This document shows, piece by piece, positions 43,491 to 53,005 of a stretch of 64,000 nt of DNA. Where the stretch lies: the NCBI GenBank assembly GCA_035591015.1, contig JAXIUW010011119.1, forward strand, positions 29,574 through 93,573, given 5' to 3'. The DNA is from Cephalothrix simula (taxonomy: Eukaryota > Nemertea > Palaeonemertea > Archinemertea > Cephalotrichidae). The notes beneath the pieces were generated by a model, which was given only the letters and a program-made list of their open reading frames with translations, was not told the origin of the DNA and made no database searches. Position numbers and translations under genes: made by a program. The first letter of the stretch is position 1. Each line of letters begins with the position of its first letter.

Positions 43491-45413
43491 ATGGACAACA
43501 TAGAACGTCTGCGGGTGATACTTAGCGTTACCGATAAACTTTCGCCAGCCCTTATAAATGTAGATGAAAATTTAAGGCGCCTTAAATATCAGGTGCAGCA
43601 GCATGGCCAGCAGATACAGGCTTCTTTTATGGGCTTGAAAGACACTGGCATAAACATACAGCAGCTAATAGAGCCAGCTATTGAGGCAGAGGCAGCAGGA
43701 CTTAAGTTTCAGGCGACAATGGGTGGCACCGCCCAAGATGCCGAACGCTTCAAAGAGTCGGTTCATCACGTTAATAAGGCCACCTTAGGCACTTATGCAG
43801 AAACCGCAAAGGTTTACCAAACGGTAGCCAAACAGACCAAGATTAGCGGAACGGCACTAGAGAATGTGACCACAAAGGTCATGATGATCTCTGAACTGCA
43901 TTCGTTAGACCATAACGAGCTCACTAACGCAATGACCGTGCTTGATGATAACTTTGCTGGAGGGTTTGATAAGGCAGCAGATGTAGTAGCCTTCTTAGCC
44001 AGAAAGGGGCGCGGCATAGGCGGAGGCATGCTGGAAACAGTTAAAGAGTATTCAGCTGAGCTAAAAACCGCCGGCGTTAAGAGCATGGAAGAGATTGCAA
44101 CCTTAGTCGGTGCTGGCCTTCAGACATGGAACACAGAGAAGGCCGGAGATGCCCTTAAAGAAGGTGTCATAAGTTTGTTTGACATGGGCAAAGAGCAGGT
44201 TTCAGCATTAAAAAGTATAGGGTTAGATGATCTTCAAGCGCAATTAGTTGAAGGAAGCCTTAGTCGTGCTGAGGCCATGCATAAGATAGGTAAGGCCATA
44301 GCTAAGACCGAGAATACAAGTATTCAAGACAGTGCTTTGAAAAATATTTTTGGTACTCCCGGCGAAGATCTAGGGCGCAAAGAAATGCTAACCGTACTGC
44401 AAGCCATTGGCGATAAAGCAGACATCGGAGGTGCCTATGACAAACTTGCGGCAACCTATCAGCAAAATCCTCTGGCCTCACTAGAAAAATATCAAGGGTC
44501 GCTTAAACAGCTACATAGTACACTAAGCAGCTTGTTTTTGCCGGCCTTGGCTACATTGATGGATAAAATCACTCCATTGGTAGAAGCAATTGTAATCTGG
44601 ACGAAAGAAAACCCTACATTTTCAAAATGGATAATGGGTAGTGCACTAGCTGTGACAGGGTTAACGGAAGCGATTACCAAGTTAAGCAATGTAGTCCGTG
44701 TGGCCAAAATTGCCATGGCCGCTTTAACCATTGGCGGTCTTACGCCTTTGGGGTGGGCGGCTAGAGCTACGGGAAGCTCCGTACTGTGGTTGGTTAAGGG
44801 CTTGTCACTATTACCGGGAGCAATCCTTGGAGGATTCGGTAAGTTTGCCATCTTGCTCAAGGGAGTAGGAGCAATCATAGCTGCCATAGTCGGGCTACCG
44901 GGGATTTTAGTTGTTGCGGTTGGGGCTGCTATAGCTGCTGTGGGTATTCTGATTTGGAAAAACTGGGAAGCAGTTAAAGGTTTTTTTATTATGCTCGGTA
45001 AATTTATGGTTAAGTTATCGCCATTTTACTGGATATGGGTATATAAAGACAAAATAATAAACTGGATATCTACTGCCATAGACCAATTATTAGGTTTACT
45101 AAGCGTACTTACCGATGCGCTAGCCTCTATAGTGCCAGACTGGGTGCTTGATTTTTTTGGTGCAGAAACAAAGATCGCGGTTAATCACTTGGCGTCAGAG
45201 CAAAACCCAGCCTTAAAACCTACTACAGTTGCAGTTGACAATTCAGCCTCTAACCTAGTCTCTAGGCAGGTTAAGCCAGTAGCTATTGACTCTAACATAC
45301 TGCTAAATTTCAACCGCAAAGAGCCACCTCAGCAGAATGTTACCATTAACGTAAAAACTCAAAAGTTTGACAGAAATAGCTTTGAGCGTGAACTACGCCT
45401 TGCTGCGCCATGA
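43491..45413 (+). CDS. tail tape measure protein
   Basis: The 640-residue protein has the expected make-up: an N-terminal helical coiled-coil region (RLRVILSVTDKLSPALINVDENLRRL), a central TP901/P2-type tape-measure core (VKEYSAELKTAGVKSMEEIATLVGAGLQTW), several hydrophobic segments between about 380 and 520, and a C-terminal tail. It spans the inside of the tube and sets tail length. At 640 residues the tail should be of medium size. It follows the chaperone directly. Confidence 0.85.
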   Translation: MDNIERLRVILSVTDKLSPALINVDENLRRLKYQVQQHGQQIQASFMGLKDTGINIQQLIEPAIEAEAAGLKFQATMGGTAQDAERFKESVHHVNKATLGTYAETAKVYQTVAKQTKISGTALENVTTKVMMISELHSLDHNELTNAMTVLDDNFAGGFDKAADVVAFLARKGRGIGGGMLETVKEYSAELKTAGVKSMEEIATLVGAGLQTWNTEKAGDALKEGVISLFDMGKEQVSALKSIGLDDLQAQLVEGSLSRAEAMHKIGKAIAKTENTSIQDSALKNIFGTPGEDLGRKEMLTVLQAIGDKADIGGAYDKLAATYQQNPLASLEKYQGSLKQLHSTLSSLFLPALATLMDKITPLVEAIVIWTKENPTFSKWIMGSALAVTGLTEAITKLSNVVRVAKIAMAALTIGGLTPLGWAARATGSSVLWLVKGLSLLPGAILGGFGKFAILLKGVGAIIAAIVGLPGILVVAVGAAIAAVGILIWKNWEAVKGFFIMLGKFMVKLSPFYWIWVYKDKIINWISTAIDQLLGLLSVLTDALASIVPDWVLDFFGAETKIAVNHLASEQNPALKPTTVAVDNSASNLVSRQVKPVAIDSNILLNFNRKEPPQQNVTINVKTQKFDRNSFERELRLAAP

Positions 45414-45733
45414 AACTCCGTGATTTGAGACTTAGCAACAGAAACTTGGTACTAGACGCTGGCGGCGAATTGGCAGTGATTGAAGATGCTGCGGTGATTG
45501 CCCAAGACCTGCGCCATGCCATTATGCAGTCAAGAGTGGCCTTAAACGCTGTTGGTGAAGGCAACGCAGACTACATGATTAACCAGCTACGCCGCATTAT
45601 TGTGAGTGATGGGCGCATAAAGCCAGAAAGTATTAATTTTGCTTACGGCAATATTACCGCCCAAACCGTGAATGGAGAGAAGATCAACATTCAGGGAGTA
45701 GATATATGGATGGAGTCATCAATAAATTTTTAG
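45410..45733 (+). CDS. gpW/gp25-like baseplate wedge protein
   Basis: This 107-residue protein has the gp25-like pattern (LDAGGELAVIEDAAVIAQDLRHAI, later INQLRRIIVSDGRIKPESINFAYG), seen in baseplate wedge proteins that nucleate the sheath. Its ATG overlaps the tape measure stop by 4 bases. About 100 bp follow before baseplate J; they contain a short open stretch (SNAVRYGLCPKKINLDDY) that may be a decayed small gene. Confidence 0.6.
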   Translation: MKLRDLRLSNRNLVLDAGGELAVIEDAAVIAQDLRHAIMQSRVALNAVGEGNADYMINQLRRIIVSDGRIKPESINFAYGNITAQTVNGEKINIQGVDIWMESSINF

Positions 45734-45835
45734 CTGAAATAATCTAACCGTACTCGCACCGCAGAGCAATGCTGTGCGCTATGGACTCTGCCCCAAGAAG
45801 ATAAACCTAGATGACTACGAAACAGACTTAGAGCA

Positions 45836-47056
45836 ATGGACTACACGCACATCCTCAATAATATATACCAACGCCGTACAGATGGCGAGCTAATAGCTGA
45901 TATTGATAGAGAAATTGCTAAGCTGGCAGCTGAGTGGACTGCAGATAGAGAACGCCAAAATTTGCCCACAGATAATAACCCCTATCAGTTGTTTAACAAT
46001 AGCCCGCAAGGTAGCCTGCGCAGACTGCTTAACTCGGCACTAATCACACCGTTCAAAGAGCTAGAGCGGCTGGTTGTAGAGAATATTTTGCCATCTATGT
46101 TCATTACTACGGCAATTGGCAATGCGCTTGACCTTCATGCTAAAAACCAAAATGTGAGCCGCCATACAGCTAGCAAAACCAAAGGGCGTATTACCGTTGA
46201 AAACCTAACTATTAACCCGCTTACAGTAAGCGCAGGCAAAAAAATATTCTCAGAGCCCATTGAGGGGCAGCGACTAAACTTAATTATTACTGAAACCAAA
46301 ACCATACCTGCATCAAAAGCAGAGTTTATGGCGGTTGAGGCTGAAGCAACAGGCAAAAAATACAACCTAGCCCCCAATCAATTCACAGCATCAGACCTAC
46401 CTAGGGCTAGTTTTAGGGTTAATAATCAGGTGGGCTGGATTTTGGCGGCCGGGCAAGATAATGAAAGTGATGATGACTTTAGAGCTCGCTTGCTCAAAAG
46501 CTACAATGTGCGTGCCTTTGCACCACGCTGGGAAGACTACCGCTACCTTTTGGCACAGCAACTCAGAATAAGCCCTAATAACATCATTTTTGAGTTAAAG
46601 AAAGACCAAGCAGCCACTGCCACAGCCCACGTATGGCGTGATGTGAACCCGTTTTCAGATGCAGAAATCACTGATGGCAATTCAGCGATTAAGCAAAACG
46701 GCCTGCTGGGGCTAAGCGATAATCTGACTATTCAGAAGATCGCCACCAAAAAAGTCGCCCTAAAAGTTAGTGTATGGTTTGCTCCAGAAACAGACGAAAC
46801 TCGTAGCAACGGTATCATTCAAGAGTGTAAATCTTTGCTAGGAGCTATGTTTAGGCTTAATCACGGCTATACAGATGCCCCACGCTTTGCGCCCTATGGC
46901 GAGGTTGCCAGAAGCGTCATTGAGCATCATATCCACAAAAACTTTGCTGAGGTGAGCCGAGTATTAGTATCTCAGCATGACGGAAACAAATTTAATGATA
47001 TTCAGTTGGGGCTAGAGTTACCCCAGCTAGAACTAGAGGTCACTAAGGGAACATGA
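45836..47056 (+). CDS. baseplate J-like protein
   Basis: The 406-residue protein shows the baseplate J domain: a helical N-terminus with LDLHAKNQNVSRHTASKTKGRITV, a beta region (TVSAGKKIFSEPIEGQRLNL), then the signature DNESDDDFRARLLKSYNVRAFAPRWEDYRYLLAQ. J proteins make the ring of the baseplate wedges in contractile tails. It overlaps gpI by 4 bases. Confidence 0.85.
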   Translation: MDYTHILNNIYQRRTDGELIADIDREIAKLAAEWTADRERQNLPTDNNPYQLFNNSPQGSLRRLLNSALITPFKELERLVVENILPSMFITTAIGNALDLHAKNQNVSRHTASKTKGRITVENLTINPLTVSAGKKIFSEPIEGQRLNLIITETKTIPASKAEFMAVEAEATGKKYNLAPNQFTASDLPRASFRVNNQVGWILAAGQDNESDDDFRARLLKSYNVRAFAPRWEDYRYLLAQQLRISPNNIIFELKKDQAATATAHVWRDVNPFSDAEITDGNSAIKQNGLLGLSDNLTIQKIATKKVALKVSVWFAPETDETRSNGIIQECKSLLGAMFRLNHGYTDAPRFAPYGEVARSVIEHHIHKNFAEVSRVLVSQHDGNKFNDIQLGLELPQLELEVTKGT

Positions 47057-47601
47057 ACCAACATACCTTTTTAGATGCAAACATACGTGGCGAAGCACTG
47101 CCACCATGGTTTAATGGCAGCCTTGCCCAAGCCTTCACAACCATTAGCACTACTGTTTTGGGCAGGTGGCACAAAGGTCTTTGTGAACTAGTTTATAAGC
47201 AGAGCTTAGTAGATGAGTGCCATGCGGCACTGTTAGAACTATACGGGCTAGATAGAGACTTGCCACGGCTTAAAGATGAGCCCGACCACTTGTATAGATT
47301 TAGGCTTATTCAACGGCGCAGTGGCGTTATTAACGGCTCTACCACCAAGGGGCTTAAAACCTACCTAAAAAGAATGACCGGCGCCCCGGTTAAGGTTAAT
47401 GAACGCATGGATGGCAAAGATTGGGATGAAGTGCATATAGAGCTTAACGCCAGCAATATAGAGCAATTAAATCTGCCGCAAATTGAGCAGCTAGTTAGCT
47501 TATATGGTCGGGCTATGCGGCGTTATACTTTTACAATTTTCTCTGTTAACCACGGCGATATTCAGGCAAAACAAAAATTTATTATTGATATAGGAGGCTA
47601 G
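47053..47601 (+). CDS. tail protein I-like (baseplate wedge)
   Basis: The 182-residue protein follows J and precedes the fibre gene, the order of P2 I. It has CHAALLELYGLDRDLPRLKDEPDHLYRFRLIQRR, a pattern of gpI and related proteins that join fibres to the baseplate. It ends at a TAG stop, showing that TAG acts as a normal stop in this element. Confidence 0.7.
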   Translation: MNQHTFLDANIRGEALPPWFNGSLAQAFTTISTTVLGRWHKGLCELVYKQSLVDECHAALLELYGLDRDLPRLKDEPDHLYRFRLIQRRSGVINGSTTKGLKTYLKRMTGAPVKVNERMDGKDWDEVHIELNASNIEQLNLPQIEQLVSLYGRAMRRYTFTIFSVNHGDIQAKQKFIIDIGG

Positions 47602-47602
47602 T

Positions 47603-48952
47603 ATGAGCACTTGGACATCTGTCACCAAACAAGGATTAAAGTTAATGGCTGAAGCCGGAGTTTATGACTACCCCTTCAGTATCAATAGAGTGCTAATATT
47701 TGGCATTAAATCGGGGGCGTCAACAGAAAAAACAACTATCCTTAATGCTATTGAATCGCAAGCAACGCACCCTGACCAAATGGTCTTTGACAGTGAATGG
47801 AGCGATACAAACCTCTTAACTCGCTATTTAATTGATGATGAAGGCGAAGTCTACGCAGGTCTAAACCCACAAAATGATGTTGTTTATTCTTTTAGACTTG
47901 ATGACAAGGCCGGCTCTTTCAATTTTGATGTTGTAATCTACGGCTTTAAGGCCAATAAAACTACTGAGCCAGAGCTCTATAAACTCTATGGTGAGGGCAT
48001 TGTGCCGGTTATTGCCTGTTATACGGCCAAAATCAACAAGGTGCCCGCTGGTGACTTTATGCACTCAGCAGTCTTAGTGCGCAGGCTTATTAATGAAAAC
48101 GCAACCACTATCAACGTTACCCTACCTGCTAAGACTTGGCAGCTAGACTTTAACAAAGAAATCAGAAAACTAGAGCGAGAAAAAGAAGATAAATCCCAAA
48201 AAGCCCAAGCCGGTGGCTATGCCAGTTTAGATGCAAATGGCTACGTTCCTAGCAGCCAATACAACCCTAGTAAGATTGAGTTCCGTGAACGCCGTGGCCA
48301 ACCCTTGGGCTATGCTGGGCTAAACAGCTCTGGAGAGTTAGAGCAAAACATAGATGCCAGCAAGATAACTTCTGGCTTACTTGCACCTGAGCGTATTCCC
48401 AACCTAAACGCCAGCAAGATAACCTCTGGCTTACTTGCACCTGAGCGGGGCGGTGTGCCCACTGGTTCAATTTTTTGGTTTGCCAAGAAAGACACACCAA
48501 ATGGGTTCTTATATTGCAATGGTGCCGATATTAGTAAAACAACCTACAGTGCTTTGTATGCGGTGATTGGTAATGAATTTGGTAACGCTTATAACAATGA
48601 CAAGTTTAGATTGCCCGACCTGCGTGAAAGATTCATTCGTGGCTATGGCGAAAGTACCAGCTATGCCAGCAGGTTTGGGGCTTATCAAAATAGTGCTCTA
48701 CAAGCCCACAGACACTACATTGCTAGGAGTGGGGAGAGGGTAACCAGCAGCTTTAATCCTTTAAGCAGATACAACTATCTATGGAATTACTATAACCAAA
48801 ACGGGACAAGCACATATACTAATGATTACGCTCTTCACGGTCAAGGCTTGGTGCCAGATGTCGGAGGAACTAGTATGGGACATGCAGCAAATTTTGCGCC
48901 TACTGAGACTCGCCCCAAGAATATTACACTCTTGCCCTGCATTAAGTACTAA
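47603..48952 (+). CDS. tail fibre protein with collar domain
   Basis: The 449-residue protein starts with a fibre N-domain (TSVTKQGLKLMAEAGVYDYPFSINRVLIFG, like the DUF3751-type attachment domain). A shaft follows with two exact-phase repeats of ASKITSGLLAPER, and a phage tail-collar domain (GSIFWFAKKDTPNGFLYCNGADISKTTYSALYAVIG, then FRLPDLRERFIRGYGE). The tip after residue 370 is Asn/Tyr/Ser-rich, the part that usually sets receptor specificity. It probably decides which cells a particle binds. Confidence 0.8.
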   Translation: MSTWTSVTKQGLKLMAEAGVYDYPFSINRVLIFGIKSGASTEKTTILNAIESQATHPDQMVFDSEWSDTNLLTRYLIDDEGEVYAGLNPQNDVVYSFRLDDKAGSFNFDVVIYGFKANKTTEPELYKLYGEGIVPVIACYTAKINKVPAGDFMHSAVLVRRLINENATTINVTLPAKTWQLDFNKEIRKLEREKEDKSQKAQAGGYASLDANGYVPSSQYNPSKIEFRERRGQPLGYAGLNSSGELEQNIDASKITSGLLAPERIPNLNASKITSGLLAPERGGVPTGSIFWFAKKDTPNGFLYCNGADISKTTYSALYAVIGNEFGNAYNNDKFRLPDLRERFIRGYGESTSYASRFGAYQNSALQAHRHYIARSGERVTSSFNPLSRYNYLWNYYNQNGTSTYTNDYALHGQGLVPDVGGTSMGHAANFAPTETRPKNITLLPCIKY

Positions 48953-48970
48953 TAACTAAGATAGCTGACC

Positions 48971-49684
48971 ATGAACATCTACCACTACGACCATCAAACC
49001 GGCGAATACCGAGGCACTGAACTTGCTCAAGAAAGCCCACTTGAACCCGGTGTATTCCTCATCCCAGCCCATGCTACAGACCAAGCCCCACCCCAAGCCG
49101 AATCGGGTCAGGTAGCAATTTGGCAAAATAGTGCTTGGGAGTTGGTTACAGACAACCGCAATACAGAATACTGGCTGCCTGATGGTGAAAAGAAAACCAT
49201 TGAAAAACTTGGTGAAAGCATACCCAAGGCTAGTAGCTCTACCCCTCCTCAAACCTATGAAGAATGGAACGCAAAGAAGAATGCCTTTGTAATAAACCTT
49301 GCCCAAGCCAAAGCAGGGCATTTGAGCATGGTTAATAGTCTAGCCGAACGAACTCGCCAAGAGTTCTTGACCCATGGCACCGGCCAAGCCTTAACCTACA
49401 TTGAAAAAAAGAGCCAAGCTCAAGCCTTCAAAAAGGCGAGCTTCCCTAGCGATAAAGAAGCTGACTACCCCCTAGTGGCTGCTGAAGCTTTGGCCATGGA
49501 ACTAACTATGCAACAGGCTTCTGAGAACATTCTAAAAGCCGCCGCCAGCTGGGACAGCGCAGCCGCTAAGATTGAAACCATTCGCAGAACCGCCCATAAA
49601 GCAATTAAAGACGCAACAACCTTTAAGGCTATTAAAAAGGCTTATCAAACTGCCGAGCAAGAGCTGTCTAAACAGACTACATAG
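48971..49684 (+). CDS. tail fibre assembly-like protein
   Basis: This 237-residue protein lies directly after the fibre gene. It has a short N-terminal domain (YDHQTGEYRGTELAQESPLEPGVFLIPAHAT) typical of fibre assembly chaperones and DUF4376-like tail proteins, then a helical part with PPQTYEEWNAKKNAFV. It may help trimerise the fibre or be part of it. The Ala/Lys-rich C-terminal half (about 110-235) is predicted helical. Confidence 0.55.
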   Translation: MNIYHYDHQTGEYRGTELAQESPLEPGVFLIPAHATDQAPPQAESGQVAIWQNSAWELVTDNRNTEYWLPDGEKKTIEKLGESIPKASSSTPPQTYEEWNAKKNAFVINLAQAKAGHLSMVNSLAERTRQEFLTHGTGQALTYIEKKSQAQAFKKASFPSDKEADYPLVAAEALAMELTMQQASENILKAAASWDSAAAKIETIRRTAHKAIKDATTFKAIKKAYQTAEQELSKQTT

Positions 49685-49691
49685 GTGAATT

Positions 49692-50591
49692 ATGGCTGAA
49701 TGGAATAAGCTCATAAACATAGGTGGCCTAAATACAATCGGTTCTTTATTAAGTACGGCGAATGACCTGTTAAGTCCTATTGATGGCGCACTGAAAGTAG
49801 CCGAAACCTTTTCAGATGAAGAGCCATCAACCACGGCAACTGCATTTAAGGCTGCTGTAGAGCAGGTTAAAAAGCAGGCCGAGGGGCTCAGCGAGGGTGA
49901 AGTGCATAGCATTTTGGTGCATCCCCTAAATGTTGGTAGAAGCGGCTCAGAGCAGCTTATTCCTACGCTGACCTATGCTGAGGCTACTCAAGTACTTAAT
50001 GCCAGCCTCCGAGACCAAGGTGATCTAAATCGGCCGACCTATACAGGTCAAGTTGACTGTATTGCCTTTTTGATTGCCGCCAACTCAGTAGAAGAACTAC
50101 TGCAGTTGCTCAGTGCGGCAGAAGGCTTCAACGAGGGTTTAGCAGAGCTTTCACGACGCTTAAAGTTGATGCAAGAGCTAGAGCAGGAACGACTGCAAAC
50201 TCAAGGAAAGTCTACGCCACCAGATTGGCAAAAAATCCCCACCAGTAAGTCTTTTGGTTTAGAAGATGCCAATAAGGCTTGCCAAGAGCAATTAGCTATT
50301 GCTGAAGGCTATGCTAGCGGTACTGAAAAAGCCACTGTGGCATTAGGTAATGCCGTTACGCAAAAACGCAATCAGCTGAACAAGGCCAAAATGGCTACTG
50401 AAAAGTTAGCCAACAGCCTCAAACTGCCCCCAGAGATGCTGGCCATAACGGTTACTAGCGATGTTAAGGGTTTAGCTAATCAACTACAGCAAGCTGATGG
50501 TGCGCCACATGGGGCTTCATTTTGTGTTTTAGATGTAAAGGTTACTCCATCTGCTGGCTTAAACATAGTAAAAGGAGTGTTGGGGCTATGA
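49692..50591 (+). CDS. hypothetical phage tail protein
   Basis: The 299-residue protein is not recognised. It is soluble and mainly helical, with a glycine/serine start (INIGGLNTIGSLLSTANDLLS) and a long helical region (about 150-255). The last residues overlap the next gene by 4 bases (ATGA), so it is translated with the hub genes. Its place between fibre and hub genes suggests a baseplate or DNA-circularisation-like protein. Confidence 0.5.
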   Translation: MAEWNKLINIGGLNTIGSLLSTANDLLSPIDGALKVAETFSDEEPSTTATAFKAAVEQVKKQAEGLSEGEVHSILVHPLNVGRSGSEQLIPTLTYAEATQVLNASLRDQGDLNRPTYTGQVDCIAFLIAANSVEELLQLLSAAEGFNEGLAELSRRLKLMQELEQERLQTQGKSTPPDWQKIPTSKSFGLEDANKACQEQLAIAEGYASGTEKATVALGNAVTQKRNQLNKAKMATEKLANSLKLPPEMLAITVTSDVKGLANQLQQADGAPHGASFCVLDVKVTPSAGLNIVKGVLGL

Positions 50592-51058
50592 TGCTGCTTG
50601 ATAATAATGAAGTTAAGGGCTACTCACAGCGTATATCAATTAGTTTTCCGCTAGATTCTGAAGATCAATCAGGTAGCCATGACCGTACTGATGCCTTGCA
50701 TTTGGGTTACAAAGCCGCCGAGATAAGGGTCAGCATGCAAATTAAGTTTGATGAGGCACGCCAGCTGGGCGCACTGAAAAAGATTTTTTTTAATGCCTCA
50801 AAAGGCCCGGGGCAGGGCGACCCTCGTAAATGGCTAATCACTCATGCAGGCATTAATCAGCTAGGTATACATACCGTGCAGTTCTGCAGCGCACTAAATG
50901 TGCGAGAGAGCGCAGAACTGCAGCTATGGGAGGTTGATTTTGCGCTAAGAGAATGCGAGGCCGACCGTGATTTAGATAAGTCTGTAAACCAAACAGAGGG
51001 CAATCAAAGCGAACCGCTTACCGTAGCCCGGCAGGATTACATAGAGAGTGGCACATGA
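50588..51058 (+). CDS. hypothetical baseplate protein
   Basis: From the ATG at 50588 the 156-residue protein reads LDNNEVKGYSQRISISFPLDSEDQSG and later WEVDFALRECEADRD. It has a beta-rich N-terminal half and no membrane helix. It is coupled to both neighbours by 4-base overlaps and is probably a small structural piece of the baseplate hub. Family not recognised. Confidence 0.5.
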   Translation: MMLLDNNEVKGYSQRISISFPLDSEDQSGSHDRTDALHLGYKAAEIRVSMQIKFDEARQLGALKKIFFNASKGPGQGDPRKWLITHAGINQLGIHTVQFCSALNVRESAELQLWEVDFALRECEADRDLDKSVNQTEGNQSEPLTVARQDYIESGT

Positions 51059-51768
51059 TTAGTTGGACGCTTGGAGGGCTGCCGGCTAAGGATGTTACCT
51101 ACATCCATCGCCTTAATGGTGCGCCCTATGCAGAGGTTACTCTTAATGCTAAACCGCCTGAAGAAAGTTTAGCATTGGTCTGTAAGGCCGGCGAACTTGA
51201 GGCAGTAACCGTGCTAGAGGGCAACGCTAAGCTAGAACAGGCAGATACCGGCTGGGTAGTCAAACTGTACCATCCGGCGCAAGCACTATATAAACCGCTG
51301 TTTTTGAACATGATCAATGCCAGCTCTAGTGAAATTTTATCTAAAATATCGCAGTTCACCAAGGTTAACATAACTAGTCCGCATAATTACCCAGCCACAC
51401 CGAGATTTAGCGTGGCTTCTGACGCCAAAGATGCACTCCGGGCTATAGGAAGCATCTGGATTAGGTCACGACCGGTGTGGTTGGCTCAAGCTGATGGCTC
51501 GGTGTGGTGGGGGCCGTTGTTAGACTGCCCTCAGCAAAGCAAAACCTTTAAGTGTCCAGCCCAAATAATTCAACAGGCTAACCCTGCTCTTAATGAGGTT
51601 AAAATTGGGCTTGCTCCAGAATTACTTTGTGGTTCGCAAATTAGCAAACAGTTTAGCGGCTCAACAAGCAACTCTGGCTGGCAGTTGGGGCTAATAGCCG
51701 AGGTTCGGCACAGCCTAACCCATACAACTTTACGCATTGAAATACTTAATGATGAGGTTGCACAATGA
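51055..51768 (+). CDS. baseplate hub-like protein (gpD position)
   Basis: This 237-residue protein lies just before the spike gene, where P2-like phages have the hub protein D. Its opening (MISWTLGGLPAKDVTYIHRLNGAPYAEVTLNAKP) and the later beta-rich part are compatible with the hub fold, but it is short for gpD and no diagnostic motif is seen. Coupled to neighbours by 4-base overlaps. Confidence 0.5.
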   Translation: MISWTLGGLPAKDVTYIHRLNGAPYAEVTLNAKPPEESLALVCKAGELEAVTVLEGNAKLEQADTGWVVKLYHPAQALYKPLFLNMINASSSEILSKISQFTKVNITSPHNYPATPRFSVASDAKDALRAIGSIWIRSRPVWLAQADGSVWWGPLLDCPQQSKTFKCPAQIIQQANPALNEVKIGLAPELLCGSQISKQFSGSTSNSGWQLGLIAEVRHSLTHTTLRIEILNDEVAQ

Positions 51769-52703
51769 TTAATGCCTTCATCAATATAATAAAACAGGCT
51801 TTTCCGGGCTTTCCACGACATTACACCACGGCACTAGGCACCATTGTGGCCATTCATGAGGCACCTCGGGCAGAGCAAATTGGTGACCGCTATCGGCCAC
51901 GCATGGCGGTAGATGTGCAGCCCCTAGACCTAGCTGATAAGCCAGAAGGGGCGGTGCTAGAGGGGTTAGAAGTGCCATCATTAGCGGTTGGCAGTGGCGG
52001 CGGTCTGTTCGCCATGCCCCAAGTGGGGCAGCGAGTGCGTATTGCCTATGACTATGGCTCACCCACCCATCCCTACATTGCTCATGTGCTGCCCTACATG
52101 CAAGGCGTGCCGGCATTGCAACCCGGCGAAGTGGTTATAGCCTCAAGCGGTCGGGCTAGCTTAAAACTAACCCAAAGCGGTCAAGTAGAAATCACTGCAC
52201 CAAGCAATGTTAAACTGCGTGCCGATGCCCTTGATGCAGTGGTGGCTAGCACGGTGAGTATTGATGCCTACCGGGCTAACGTGAATATTAGCGGAAAAGT
52301 GAACAGCACGCTGGGCTTGTTAGAACAAGCGATTAATGGCGGCCGTAAACTAACCATTGGTGCTGATGACGTAAAAGCCGTTATCGGCAATTGCTCTGAT
52401 GCGGTTGGCGGTGATAGAAGCTTATTAACTGCAAGCAAAATAGGCATAGTAGCTGGCAAAAAGATAGCCATTAAAAGTGCCGCCAAGGATATCATGCTTG
52501 AGGCCAAGCTGGGCAAGGCATCAGTTACCGCCATGAAGATTAGTATAGGCAGCACTGCGGTAGAGTTGGTTGAACTACTTTATGATCTATTAGGTATACT
52601 AAGCAAAGAAATCCACCCGACTGGTGTTGGCCCCAGTGGCATGCCGCAACAGGCCCCAGACTATATAGCCAAACAAAAATTATTAGATATTATTAAAGAT
52701 TAA
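51765..52703 (+). CDS. baseplate spike protein (gpV/gp5-like OB-fold)
   Basis: The 312-residue protein has an OB-fold with conserved PQVGQRVRIAYDYGSPTHPYIAHVLP (about 85-110). A beta-helix-like region follows (about 125-265) with alternating strands such as SLKLTQSGQVEITAPSNVKLRA and KIGIVAGKKIAIKSAAKD. This is the piercing spike at the tip of a contractile tail. The C-terminal 45 residues are helical. It is intact. Confidence 0.75.
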   Translation: MINAFINIIKQAFPGFPRHYTTALGTIVAIHEAPRAEQIGDRYRPRMAVDVQPLDLADKPEGAVLEGLEVPSLAVGSGGGLFAMPQVGQRVRIAYDYGSPTHPYIAHVLPYMQGVPALQPGEVVIASSGRASLKLTQSGQVEITAPSNVKLRADALDAVVASTVSIDAYRANVNISGKVNSTLGLLEQAINGGRKLTIGADDVKAVIGNCSDAVGGDRSLLTASKIGIVAGKKIAIKSAAKDIMLEAKLGKASVTAMKISIGSTAVELVELLYDLLGILSKEIHPTGVGPSGMPQQAPDYIAKQKLLDIIKD

Positions 52704-52715
52704 GGAGGTATAACT

Positions 52716-52922
52716 ATGGCTCTAAGTGCGCAGGCCTTAGCTGATGATCTAAAACTGGCTTACAACAAAGGGGTAATAAACAAAGGCAATGCTGATGCAG
52801 TTTTGCTAGAGTTTGCCCAAGCTATTGTTAAATGCATTCAGTCTGCAGATGTAAACACCACAGTGGTGGGCACCTGCTCAACCGGGCCCGTTAGTGGTAA
52901 GGGAACGGGCAAGTTATTGTAG
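52716..52922 (+). CDS. small protein after the spike gene
   Basis: The 68-residue protein starts with a helical half (MALSAQALADDLKLAYNKG) and ends in a glycine-rich TTVVGTCSTGPVSGKGTG. A GGAGG sequence precedes the ATG. The last 68 bp are repeated almost exactly at 55850-55917 in the tail of a broken paralogue. It may be a tip or cap protein of the spike, but I do not recognise the family. Confidence 0.5.
   Translation: MALSAQALADDLKLAYNKGVINKGNADAVLLEFAQAIVKCIQSADVNTTVVGTCSTGPVSGKGTGKLL
52842..52909 (+). repeat. direct repeat copy 1, left edge of the cargo operon
   Basis: These 68 bp match 55850-55917 with four mismatches. They code for the glycine-rich C-terminus of the small protein. 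The two copies flank the ABC-three-component operon. Confidence 0.85.
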
Positions 52923-53005
52923 GCTTAAGGGGATGGTGTGCCTTTGAGCTGATGATTATCCAACTAGATACAGCAATCACGAGCTATCTTTTTTATTTGA
53001 ACATA

